36,788 nt of DNA from Candidatus Uhrbacteria bacterium (GTDB taxonomy: Bacteria; Patescibacteriota; Patescibacteriia; UBA9934): NCBI GenBank assembly GCA_018673485.1, contig JABHCP010000003.1:1-36788 (forward strand), in the 5' to 3' direction. Made by a program: the position numbers and the translations under genes. Shown piece after piece: positions 23,598 to 30,318 of this stretch (its first letter is position 1; every line of letters begins with the position of its first letter). The notes beneath the pieces were generated by a model. The model saw only the letters and a program-made list of their open reading frames with translations, had not been told where the DNA came from and did not search any database.

Positions 23598-24842
23598 ATG
23601 AAAAATTACGATCACATTGAACTTTTAGCCCCAGCTGGCTCGTTTGAATCATTGCGAGCGGCAATCGGCGCTGGTGCTGACGCTGTATATTTTGGCGTGG
23701 AGGGATTTAATATGCGAGCAAATACAGCCAAGAAGTTTACACTTGATGACCTACGCGAGATAGCAAAAATTTCACATGAAAATAATATTAAGTGTTACTT
23801 GGCACTCAACACTCTTGTCTACGATTCAAATATCGATGTCATGAAAGAAGCTGTCGATGCAGTTAAGGAAGCTGAAGTTGATGCAATTATTAGTTTCGAT
23901 TTCTCTGCTATCGAGTACGCTCGATCTAAAGGCGTCGAGGTTCACATTTCAACTCAGCATTCCATTTCAAATATCGAAGCTGTTAAGTTCTTTTCACAAT
24001 GGTCTGATCGAGTTGTGCTTGCGCGGGAGTTAACTCTTGAGCAGATTGATCAGATTATCGATGAGATTAAAGTGCAAAATGTTCGCGGACCAAAGGGTCG
24101 ATTAGTTGAGATAGAAGTATTTGTCCATGGTGCTATGTGCGTTGCGGTTAGCGGACGCTGTGGAATGAGTTTGTATATGTATAACACTTCTGCTAATTGC
24201 GGGGCTTGCTCGCAGCCATGCCGACGAGCATACACGGTCAAAGATCGAGGCACAGGGAAAGAACTTGATATTGAAAATGAATACGTGATGAGCACTCAGG
24301 ATTTGTGCACAATTGGAATGATTGATGAGATTATGGATTCCGGAGTAGTGTCCTTGAAGATCGAAGGTCGTGGACGTGCACCTGAGTATGTAGACGAAGT
24401 TATTGGGTGTTATCGTGAGGCGATCGAATCAGTTAAGGGAGGAGAATATAATCGAGATAAGGTCAAAAACTGGAATGAGCGACTTGGTACAGTCTACAAT
24501 CGAAAAATGAGTGAAGGTTTTTACCGCGGGCAAGCATTCAGGTACTGGAGCGAAGGCGCGCACTCGCAAGCGACACAGAAAAAAGAATTAGTTGGAACGG
24601 TTGAGCACTACTATCCAAAAGTAGGAGTAGCCGAGATCCGCGTGCACGCATCTGACTTGAAAGAAACCGATAAGTGCATGATCACAGGAAAGACAACAGG
24701 TTTGATCCGATTTGTACCAGAAGGCATGATTGTTGATGAAATGCCATCAGATCACGCACAACAGGGAAGTCTGATAACAACCAAGGTCCCCGATAAAGTA
24801 CGAAAGAATGATAAGTTTTATAAGTTCGTGAAAGTTGTATAA
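23598..24842 (+). CDS. Peptidase U32 family protein (TrhP/RlhA-like RNA hydroxylation)
   Basis: Studied U32 members act in prephenate-dependent hydroxylation of tRNA (TrhP) or 23S rRNA (RlhA), not as peptidases. The family signature is complete: EVFVHGAMCVAVSGRCGMS near residue 176, then NCGACSQPCRRAY, giving Cys residues suited to an Fe-S cluster. The TIM-barrel start ELLAPAGSFESLRAAIGAGADAVYFGVEGFNMRA is also typical, and the C-terminal U32 beta domain follows. The length of 414 aa fits TrhP better than the longer RlhA. The start is leaderless-like. The exact RNA target is not decidable here. Confidence 0.9.
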   Translation: MKNYDHIELLAPAGSFESLRAAIGAGADAVYFGVEGFNMRANTAKKFTLDDLREIAKISHENNIKCYLALNTLVYDSNIDVMKEAVDAVKEAEVDAIISFDFSAIEYARSKGVEVHISTQHSISNIEAVKFFSQWSDRVVLARELTLEQIDQIIDEIKVQNVRGPKGRLVEIEVFVHGAMCVAVSGRCGMSLYMYNTSANCGACSQPCRRAYTVKDRGTGKELDIENEYVMSTQDLCTIGMIDEIMDSGVVSLKIEGRGRAPEYVDEVIGCYREAIESVKGGEYNRDKVKNWNERLGTVYNRKMSEGFYRGQAFRYWSEGAHSQATQKKELVGTVEHYYPKVGVAEIRVHASDLKETDKCMITGKTTGLIRFVPEGMIVDEMPSDHAQQGSLITTKVPDKVRKNDKFYKFVKVV

Positions 24843-24879
24843 ACAAAAGGCACCTCCGACGAGAGTCGGAGGTGCTTGT
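24843..24879. terminator. Bidirectional terminator between the U32 gene and the 24904 gene
   Basis: GCACCTCCGAC and GTCGGAGGTGC form an 11-bp stem with a 4-base loop. On the minus strand it is followed by CTTTTGTTTA, a tail like those seen after other GC-rich genes. Confidence 0.85.
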
Positions 24880-24903
24880 GCGATACGTGTGTAGGTGGTT
24901 AAC

Positions 24904-25353
24904 CTACTGCGCGACGAGCCGGGGCTTGATGGTCTTGACGCGAGTCTCGACCTTGTCGGCGATGGCCTTGTGAGCTTCGTCGCCATTGGCCTCGAGCTCG
25001 GTCGCGAGCTCCTTCAGGCCCTGCGGCAGCTCGAGCCCCTTGGCTTCGAACCACCTCACCCACCGCGCCGCTACTTCGTAGCAGACCCGATAGGTGGGCC
25101 AGGCGGCCAGGACGATCTCATCGACCGGGCCGAGCCATGCGTCGATGAAGGAGATGATCGCACCGAACGCGGGGACTGCGTTCCCGGTTGCGATCGTCCA
25201 GTCGAGCAGGATGACGCAGGCGAGCAGTGCGGTGAGCGCCACGGCATGGACCGTCGTCAGCCAGCGCTTCGCCCACCGGTCCACCTTCACGAAGGTGTTG
25301 TGAACGAAGGCCGTGATGGCCTTGATTGCTAAGGCAGCGATGAGAGTATGCAT
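24904..25353 (-). CDS. GC-rich membrane protein of unknown function (149 aa)
   Basis: I do not recognise this protein. The start is placed at 25353 (MHTLIAALAIKAITAF), with GGAGATTC upstream, not at the ORF-track ATG at 25392, which has no SD. A short amphipathic N-terminal helix is followed by one clear helix (residues 34-52, AVALTALLACVILLDWT) and a second weaker one (residues 57-80). The C-terminal half is charged and helical (LPQGLKELATELEANGDEAHKAIADKVETRVKTIK). It is a single-gene unit with a consensus-like promoter and a leader of about 150 bases with a long hairpin. Antisense ORFs over it are shadows. Confidence 0.7.
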   Translation of the reverse strand: MHTLIAALAIKAITAFVHNTFVKVDRWAKRWLTTVHAVALTALLACVILLDWTIATGNAVPAFGAIISFIDAWLGPVDEIVLAAWPTYRVCYEVAARWVRWFEAKGLELPQGLKELATELEANGDEAHKAIADKVETRVKTIKPRLVAQ

Positions 25354-25404
25354 GATTTTGAATCTCCATACATTTCTGGTTTGTCTAGTCAAAGGAAAAG
25401 GAAA

Positions 25405-25441
25405 CGCGGTTATTCTTCAGTAAAATGAGAGAATAACCGCG
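25405..25441 (-). promoter_or_regulatory. Leader hairpin of the 24904 gene
   Basis: CGCGGTTATTCT and AGAATAACCGCG form a perfect 12-bp stem that can extend by TCA/TGA in the loop. It lies about 50 bases before the start codon. The leader also has a CATCGAA/TTCGATG hairpin near 25458. Confidence 0.6.
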
Positions 25442-25516
25442 CGTCCTCATCGAAATTCGATGACTGCCTTTTAACCCAGGCCAGGGCTCTCTCTAGTTGT
25501 GAATGTTGATAACAAT

Positions 25517-25545
25517 ATAATAGCACAAAATTGGCTTTTTGTCAA
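25517..25545 (-). promoter_or_regulatory. Consensus-like promoter of the 24904 gene
   Basis: On the minus strand TTGACA, a 17-base spacer (AAAAGCCAATTTTGTGC) and TATTAT. The layout is that of the shared promoter family. Confidence 0.85.
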
Positions 25546-25578
25546 TAGTCCTTGGCTAAGTTTAGCCCTTTTTTCATA

Positions 25579-25618
25579 CAAAAAGACCCCTCATACTTCA
25601 GTGGGGGAGTCTCTTTTT
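25579..25618. terminator. Imperfect hairpin with A/T runs between the PIF1 and 24904 units
   Basis: AAAAAGACCCCTCA and TGGGGGAGTCTCTTTTT pair imperfectly around TACTTCAG. It can terminate on either strand. Confidence 0.6.
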
Positions 25619-25621
25619 GCA

Positions 25622-25653
25622 ATCAATTACGGTCCGATCGGACCGTAATTGAT
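25622..25653. repeat. Loopless perfect palindrome centred on CGATCG (32 bp)
   Basis: All 16 base pairs match (arm ATCAATTACGGTCCGA), with no loop. It begins at the last base of the PIF1 helicase stop codon. No T-run follows it directly on either strand, so a simple intrinsic terminator is less likely. Confidence 0.85.
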
Positions 25654-27095
25654 CATGTTCTGTAGTGTAGGAAGTCTAGTACTGCTTGATCGACTATTAC
25701 GTCGCGGGGGCTGAATGGTTTTAGGAGTTTTATGCCTTCTAGTGTTGTGCAGCGACTGAGCGCTACGTACATTTGGCCGTGGGCAAATGCTCCCCAGCCA
25801 ACGTCAATGAGTACTTTGTCGAAAGTTTTACCCTGTGCTTTGTGAATGGTTACTGCCCAAGCAAGTACGATTGGGTATTGTGAGTATGATCCAACCACGC
25901 CTTCTTCAAAGCTATCGCCATTAAGTCCGTATTCAAAGATTTCCCATTTGTGCTGCGCGACCTCAACTCGTTCGCCGGTTTCAAGTTCAACATCGAGTGT
26001 TGGATATTTACTAAGTGCTGTTTTCCGGACTTTGCGGATTGTCCCCAACGATCCGTTTACCCAGCGTTTGGCAGGATCATTTGTGGTAAACATTATCCGA
26101 GCGCCTTCTTTTACTTTAATGATCGCTTCAGACGGCATCTTGCGCGCTGACAACTCACCCATGGATTGTGCCTTTAGCATGTGCTCTTGTCCGCCCAACC
26201 TTTTAAGCTCAAAGTTATTGCGAACTTGAGCCATCTTGTTAGTTGTTGTTAAGTGCACCACGTAGTCAGACTCGTCTGTTGGGTCGAAAAATTCATCATG
26301 GCACGCGTTCCATTTGCTAGTATCATATCTTCCTAACGTTCCACAACGCACTTTGTTTAGCAGATCAATAAAAGTTTTTTCTTTTTGGCGATGAACTTTA
26401 TTAAGTTCGATGATCTTTATTGGAGTATCAGCTATCGCCTCGGATGAAAAGAAGTATGGCGATGTGTACTCACACTCGAATCTGTTTGAGTCTTCTTTTG
26501 TTACAACCGGTGGAAGTTGGAATAGGTCACCAATAAAGATCATCTGTACGCCACCAAAAACCTCTCGTGGTTTACCTCGGTTAAGTCTGAGTGCTTTATC
26601 CACACAATCCAAAAGATCAGCGCGCACCATAGAAATCTCGTCGATGATGATCGTATCGATCTTTTTAAAGAAGTCGATGTTGTCGGAATGTGCTTTGTGG
26701 ACTAGGTGTTTATCGATTTTAGGATGAAAGCCAAAGAAAGAGTGAATCGTCTGGCCCTTCACGTTTAGTGCGGCCACTCCAGTTGGCGCGAGCACCACAT
26801 GCTTTTTCTTTGTTTTGGTTCGGAAGTATTTTAAAAGAGTAGACTTTCCAGTTCCAGCTCGGCCGGTTAGAAATATATGATTATTAGTGTCCTCAATCGC
26901 GCTATAAGCCTCGCGGAACTCCTTTGTAATTTTAATCCCAGGATCAAGCCCGATCTTTGATAAAGGCTTAACGGTTTTTTTGAAATTAGAATTTGTCGGC
27001 ACCTGTTTTGGCCATTTCTTTTTTGTAGCTTTCTTTCGTCCAAAACCACTTTTTCGTTTTTTGGCAGGCTTTGGAGTTTTGAACATCGTTGTCAT
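25653..27095 (-). CDS. PIF1/RecD-like ATP-dependent DNA helicase
   Basis: A superfamily 1B 5'-3' DNA helicase, expected to unwind forks, R-loops or G-quadruplexes. Motifs: I FLTGRAGTGKSTL near residue 76, Ia LAPTGVAALNVKGQTIHSFF, II IIIDEISMVRADL, III FIGDLFQLPPV, and near the C terminus VTIHKAQGKTFDKVLID with YVALSRCTTLEGIKLL. The first 30 residues are a Lys/Arg-rich tail (KPAKKRKSGFGRKKATKKK) outside the helicase core. The length of 480 aa is common in Patescibacteria. On the minus strand TGTTAAAAT ends 9 bases before the ATG, so the mRNA is near-leaderless. Confidence 0.9.
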   Translation of the reverse strand: MTTMFKTPKPAKKRKSGFGRKKATKKKWPKQVPTNSNFKKTVKPLSKIGLDPGIKITKEFREAYSAIEDTNNHIFLTGRAGTGKSTLLKYFRTKTKKKHVVLAPTGVAALNVKGQTIHSFFGFHPKIDKHLVHKAHSDNIDFFKKIDTIIIDEISMVRADLLDCVDKALRLNRGKPREVFGGVQMIFIGDLFQLPPVVTKEDSNRFECEYTSPYFFSSEAIADTPIKIIELNKVHRQKEKTFIDLLNKVRCGTLGRYDTSKWNACHDEFFDPTDESDYVVHLTTTNKMAQVRNNFELKRLGGQEHMLKAQSMGELSARKMPSEAIIKVKEGARIMFTTNDPAKRWVNGSLGTIRKVRKTALSKYPTLDVELETGERVEVAQHKWEIFEYGLNGDSFEEGVVGSYSQYPIVLAWAVTIHKAQGKTFDKVLIDVGWGAFAHGQMYVALSRCTTLEGIKLLKPFSPRDVIVDQAVLDFLHYRT

Positions 27096-27104
27096 AGTTG
27101 CTCT

Positions 27105-27113
27105 ATTTTAACA
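27105..27113 (-). promoter_or_regulatory. Extended -10 of the PIF1 helicase gene
   Basis: TG-T-TAAAAT on the minus strand, 9 bases before the start codon; no SD fits in between. Confidence 0.55.
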
Positions 27114-27219
27114 CAAATAAAAATACCCATGTTTTGTGGGGTTGAAACATGCTAGCTTGTCCAAGTGTTTTAAAAGTGAGATACTTGCATCATAAATATT
27201 ATTGAACCAAATAAATTAT

Positions 27220-28032
27220 ATGGAAGATCAAACACCTATTGAAGTGCCAGCGGTGCACATTCCAAAATGGCTTATAGTACTACTCGTAGTATCAACTTGC
27301 CTATCGGTAGTAGCAGTTGCGCTGAGTATCGTTAGTTTAATTGAATCTAATAACTTGGAGTCAGAGATGGATATTGAGATTGTTGATGATGAGGGTTCTG
27401 AGCAGGCTGGTGAAGATGCAACCCAAGACATTTTTACACTAGAAGCTGATCTTATCTCATTTGATGTAGATTCTTCAGGGGATCTAATTGTTTATTATGA
27501 TGAGGAAGAGAAGATTCGGTCAGAAATTACTGCTGGATTGGTTGACTCTGTAGAAATCGTAGCGATTGATGGTGATGATATTTATATCAATATCAAGCCA
27601 GACGGAATGGGTGGCTACGTTTTATATAGTGGATATCGATGGATGTATCAGATCGATGCAACAGATTGGTCATATGTTCAAATACCAATTGATGGCTTCA
27701 TGACTGAGTTATCAACTGAATATCAAAAAGCATTGTTAATTGAGCACCTTGGTTCACGACTAGCAATGGTGATAATGGATTTGGAAACTTTTGAAAAATC
27801 TTCTTATTCGATTGATAGCACTTACGGACAAGCAGGTGACGCTTATTTTTCCCCTGATGGTACCAAGGTAGCTTATGCGACTGCGGTAGGAGATCCAACT
27901 AATGAGGCAAGCGCAATCTATATTTATAATATTGTTGAGAGATTGCAAACAGAATACATGCCACACACCGCTGGTGTTTACGAGATTAGTGGCTGGCTTG
28001 ATAATGATTCTGTAGATTACACATTAAATTAA
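27220..28032 (+). CDS. Membrane-anchored exterior protein with beta-propeller-like repeat
   Basis: I recognise the architecture but no named family. The ATG at 27220 is preferred over the TTG at 27202. A short cytoplasmic tail is followed by one helix (residues 17-42, WLIVLLVVSTCLSVVAVALSIVSL), an acidic stem (MDIEIVDDEGSEQAGED) and a beta-rich domain. The segment DAYFSPDGTKVAYATA is typical of WD40-like/PD40 (TolB-type) blades. The length is 270 aa, too short for a full propeller. The gene is AT-rich and alone on the plus strand. It ends at a hairpin terminator whose 3' half is repeated at 29642. Confidence 0.65.
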   Translation: MEDQTPIEVPAVHIPKWLIVLLVVSTCLSVVAVALSIVSLIESNNLESEMDIEIVDDEGSEQAGEDATQDIFTLEADLISFDVDSSGDLIVYYDEEEKIRSEITAGLVDSVEIVAIDGDDIYINIKPDGMGGYVLYSGYRWMYQIDATDWSYVQIPIDGFMTELSTEYQKALLIEHLGSRLAMVIMDLETFEKSSYSIDSTYGQAGDAYFSPDGTKVAYATAVGDPTNEASAIYIYNIVERLQTEYMPHTAGVYEISGWLDNDSVDYTLN

Positions 28033-28050
28033 GTAGACAAATTCACCATA

Positions 28051-28084
28051 AAAATCCTGGAGTAATAACCAGGGTTTTTATTTT
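28051..28084 (+). terminator. Terminator of the 27220 gene
   Basis: CCTGG-AGTAATAA-CCAGG with a T-run after it. The right half and the following bases recur at 29642, without the left arm. Confidence 0.75.
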
Positions 28085-28102
28085 AGAAAAAGAAGAACCC
28101 CC
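28060..28102. repeat. Cassette border repeat T, copy 1
   Basis: GAGTAATAACCAGGG, a T-rich stretch, then AGAAAAAGAAGAACCCC. It matches 29642-29685 with small differences. On the minus strand it is the terminator tail (GGGGTTCTTCTTTTTCT) of the gene to its right. Confidence 0.85.
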
Positions 28103-28149
28103 ACGAACCGTGAGTTGGACATGAGTGTCCTTCAGGGTTGTTGGGGGTT
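28084..28149 (-). terminator. Terminator of the 28182 gene
   Basis: On the minus strand AACCCCCA pairs with TGGGGGTT, enclosing an inner GGACA/TGTCC hairpin, then TTCTTCTTTTTCT. Confidence 0.7.
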
Positions 28150-28181
28150 GAGGGAGGAGGGGTGGAGGAAGTTGTTGCGAC

Positions 28182-29402
28182 CTAGAACTGCAGGGTGCCG
28201 CCGATGACGCCGAGATCCATGAAGTAGATGGTCTCGCTGACACCGTCGACGTGGAGCATGTTCTCGAGTTCCAGCTGGAGGGCGTCGTCACTCACCGCAC
28301 TGGCACCTGAGGTGTCGACCCACACCGAGAAGGTGATGGTCTCGCCGGCCGGGATCTCGAGGTCTCCCACGAGGCTGACCATGGTGCCGTCGAGCATCGC
28401 CTGACCGGTCATGACCGGGTTGGTCGGATCGGTGCTCAGGTCGTATGCATCGAACTGGAGGATATCGTTCCAGTCGGTGCCAGCGTTGTCCGTGGAGTTG
28501 ATCTCCAGCCGCAGGTAGGTCACCACCATGTCGTCGCACTCATCATGCTCGGACGTGATGTTGACACGCAACACCTCGGTGTAACCCGGGATGCTGGCGC
28601 CAGACGGACTCGTGCTCGACAGGGTGCCGGTGAGCTCGTTGGTGACGTCGATGCGACCGTTGCCAACGGTCACTGCCTCGAAGGTGCAGGCGTTGCCGAC
28701 GTAGGCAGCCAGGGTAGGCACCACACCATCCTCGACGTAGTCCACGTTGTGGGCGATCCACTGCGTGTTCTGTGCCGTGGAGATGACGTCGATGGTCTGG
28801 ATGCCGAAGGCGAAGCTGGCGAACTCGAGCTCCTCGGCGGCCTCGGTGAGGTCGCAGACGAAGTTCATGGCTTCAGCATCGTCACCGCTGACCGTGAAGT
28901 CATCAGTGAAGTTGACCCAGCCGTGGCTGTCGAACTCCATGGGACCCATGATGACGCTGCGCAAGGTGACGTCGACCATTCTACAGTTGGTGAAGTAGTC
29001 GGCCGGGTTGACGCCTTCCTCCTCCAAGCTGCTGAACACGCCATCGCCATCGCTGTCGACGTAGCTCATCATGGTCACGTCTTGGATGGTGATGTCGTCG
29101 CCGGTGACGCTCTGGAACATCCAGGCGCCGAAGTTGATGTCATTCTGGCCGGGGATGATCTGGTAGTGCTCGGCAGCAGACCAGGCCGTGGTGAACTGCA
29201 TCTGCAGGGTCGCCTCGGTCTCGTCGGTGTCGCCGGTATCGCAGAGCTCGGGGAACTCGTCGCAGAAGTCGCCGAGGCCGTCGAACTCGCTCGGCAGGCT
29301 CGGGGTGTTATCCTCGACTTCCTGATCGAAGTCGTCGGAGATGTCCGTGCCACAGCCGATGAGGGCGAAGGCGAGGGTGAGAGGGAACAGGGTGGAACGC
29401 AT
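28182..29402 (-). CDS. GC-rich exported lipoprotein with Ca-binding-like loop (406 aa)
   Basis: A predicted lipoprotein: signal peptide MRSTLFPLTLAFALIGC, with lipobox LIGC and Cys17 as the lipidated residue. A very acidic linker follows (DISDDFDQEVEDN; CDTGDTDETE). Residues 110-125 hold a calcium-loop-like DSDGDGVFSSLEE. The C-terminal half is beta-rich, with SSTSPSGASIPGYTEVLRVNI and FSVWVDTSGASAVSDDALQLEL. These resemble repeats I associate with Patescibacterial surface proteins, so a foreign donor is not required by the protein itself. The SD is GGAGACCAACATG. It has a consensus-like promoter and a 110-base leader with an attenuator-like hairpin. Strongly GC-rich. Confidence 0.75.
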   Translation of the reverse strand: MRSTLFPLTLAFALIGCGTDISDDFDQEVEDNTPSLPSEFDGLGDFCDEFPELCDTGDTDETEATLQMQFTTAWSAAEHYQIIPGQNDINFGAWMFQSVTGDDITIQDVTMMSYVDSDGDGVFSSLEEEGVNPADYFTNCRMVDVTLRSVIMGPMEFDSHGWVNFTDDFTVSGDDAEAMNFVCDLTEAAEELEFASFAFGIQTIDVISTAQNTQWIAHNVDYVEDGVVPTLAAYVGNACTFEAVTVGNGRIDVTNELTGTLSSTSPSGASIPGYTEVLRVNITSEHDECDDMVVTYLRLEINSTDNAGTDWNDILQFDAYDLSTDPTNPVMTGQAMLDGTMVSLVGDLEIPAGETITFSVWVDTSGASAVSDDALQLELENMLHVDGVSETIYFMDLGVIGGTLQF

Positions 29403-29445
29403 GTTGGTCTCCAGGGGGGTGAGGGTACAGGGTGGGCATAGAAAA

Positions 29446-29492
29446 ATCCCGTAAAACTATCTACTTTCTTTAAGTACTCAGCTGTACGGGAT
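29446..29492 (-). promoter_or_regulatory. Attenuator-like hairpin in the 28182 leader
   Basis: ATCCCGTA and TACGGGAT enclose about 30 bases, and TTTTC follows the stem, as in an intrinsic terminator upstream of the start. A perfect SD-like AGGAGG lies about 100 bases before the start codon with no ATG behind it. Confidence 0.5.
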
Positions 29493-29519
29493 ATTCCTTT
29501 ACCTCCTGATTGACCAAGC

Positions 29520-29548
29520 AATATAACATAAAATAGGCCTTTTGTCAA
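29520..29548 (-). promoter_or_regulatory. Consensus-like promoter of the 28182 gene
   Basis: TTGACA, a 17-base spacer (AAAGGCCTATTTTATGT) and TATATT on the minus strand; extended -10 TG present. Confidence 0.88.
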
Positions 29549-29585
29549 TAGAAAAGCGTGTTTTTTGGGCTAAAATTAGGTGTAA

Positions 29586-29642
29586 AACAAAAGCCACTTT
29601 AGTTTATCAAGCTGTGGACAGAGGTTGAACCTTCGTCCACAG
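29586..29642. repeat. Cassette border repeat R, copy 1
   Basis: AACAAAAGCCAC, then TAGTTTATCAAG, then a hairpin CTGTGGACAGAGGTT/AACCTTCGTCCACAG. It matches 30193-30249 at most positions. The last base runs directly into border repeat T copy 2. Confidence 0.85.
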
Positions 29643-29685
29643 AGTAATAACCAGGGTTTTTTTATTTAAGAAAAAGAAGAACCCC
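29642..29685. repeat. Cassette border repeat T, copy 2
   Basis: A repeat of 28060-28102. Here the CCTGG left arm of the plus-strand terminator is missing, so this copy looks derived from, or cut through, the copy-1 hairpin. Confidence 0.85.
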
Positions 29686-29701
29686 TACGCAAGCGCAGGG
29701 G
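29666..29701 (-). terminator. Terminator of the 29723 gene
   Basis: On the minus strand CCCCTGCGC and GCGTAGGGG form a stem with a tiny loop, then TTCTTCTTTTTCTT. Confidence 0.8.
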
Positions 29702-29722
29702 CTCGGGCAGGGGTAAGGTGCG

Positions 29723-30100
29723 CTAGGGGGGATCCATGTTGTTGGCATGGAAGCATTCTTCGATCAGCCATCGCTCCGATAGACATTTGGCCGAACGATC
29801 GTTGCCCGACTGGTCGTAGCGGATCAGCATCCACTTGAGCGAGGCCTCCTTCCACTTGATTTCATCCATGTAGAGTTCCATCATGCGGAAGCCTCTACTT
29901 ACAGAGAGGGCTACGACCTTATCCACGAATGTGTAGATCTCATCTGCGTCGGCTGTTTTAGGAAGATCAGCCATTTTCAGATGTAGAATGTGAGTAGGGC
30001 GTTTGCTTTCTCGACTCCAGAAACTGCCCTCCCAACGGCCTTCAGGGAGGTCTTGTCGCTCATCGAGCAATTTGACATCGAGCTTCTCGATTGCACTCAT
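29723..30100 (-). CDS. GC-rich protein of unknown function (125 aa)
   Basis: I do not recognise this protein. The ATG at 30100 has AAGGAAACCAAC before it; the ORF-track start at 30178 lies in the promoter. The sequence is a mixed alpha/beta cytoplasmic-type protein: MSAIEKLDVKLLDERQDLPEG, then THILHLKMADLPKTADADEIYTFVDKVVALSVSRGFRMMELYMDEIKWKE split over its middle, and a C-terminal RWLIEECFHANNMDPP. Two Cys are present, with no metal motif, signal peptide or helix in the membrane. It is flanked by the same R/promoter and T borders as the unrelated 28182 gene. Composition is moderately GC-rich. Confidence 0.7.
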   Translation of the reverse strand: MSAIEKLDVKLLDERQDLPEGRWEGSFWSRESKRPTHILHLKMADLPKTADADEIYTFVDKVVALSVSRGFRMMELYMDEIKWKEASLKWMLIRYDQSGNDRSAKCLSERWLIEECFHANNMDPP

Positions 30101-30149
30101 GTTGGTTTCCTTGGTTGAAGAGTGTTGCGAGTGTTCTTTTGAACCAAAA

Positions 30150-30178
30150 AATATAACAAAAAAAAGCCTTTTTGTCAA
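30150..30178 (-). promoter_or_regulatory. Consensus-like promoter of the 29723 gene
   Basis: TTGACA, a 17-base spacer (AAAAGGCTTTTTTTTGT) and TATATT on the minus strand. Confidence 0.88.
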
Positions 30179-30192
30179 TAGTATTAGCCAAT

Positions 30193-30249
30193 AACAAAAG
30201 CCACCCTAGTTCATCAAGCTGTGGATAGAGGTTCAACCTCTATCCACAG
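30193..30249. repeat. Cassette border repeat R, copy 2
   Basis: AACAAAAGCCACCCTAGTTC, then CTGTGGATAGAGGTT and AACCTCTATCCACAG as a perfect 15-bp inverted repeat with a single central base. A third short AACAAAAGCCACC follows at 30265. Confidence 0.85.
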
Positions 30250-30261
30250 TTGTGTACATCT

Positions 30262-30296
30262 AAAACAAAAGCCACCTTGGATTATTCAAAATGGCT
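30262..30296 (-). terminator. Terminator of the DEAD-box helicase gene
   Basis: On the minus strand AGCCATTTTG pairs with CAAGGTGGCT (with G-U pairs) around a 7-base loop, then TTTGTTTTA. Confidence 0.65.
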
Positions 30297-30318
30297 ATTT
30301 GTTTATGTTTGAACTTGA

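Noticed and set aside
24895-25332. 145-aa plus-strand ORF over the 24904 gene
   Set aside because: It has no initiation signals and is opposite a gene with promoter, leader and SD.
28545-29441. 298-aa plus-strand ORF over the lipoprotein gene
   Set aside because: Its translation is low-complexity (many Val, Gly, Asp, Glu), typical of a shadow, while the minus frame has a proper lipoprotein signal and repeats.
30101-30178. N-terminal extension MTKRLFFVIFFGS of the 29723 gene
   Set aside because: It translates the promoter itself (TTGACAAAAAGGC). Similar MTK- starts at 29548 and 32048 come from the same promoter sequence and are artefacts.
28060-30249. CRISPR array
   Set aside because: The repeats occur only twice, are far apart and enclose genes; no regular spacer-repeat structure exists in the window.
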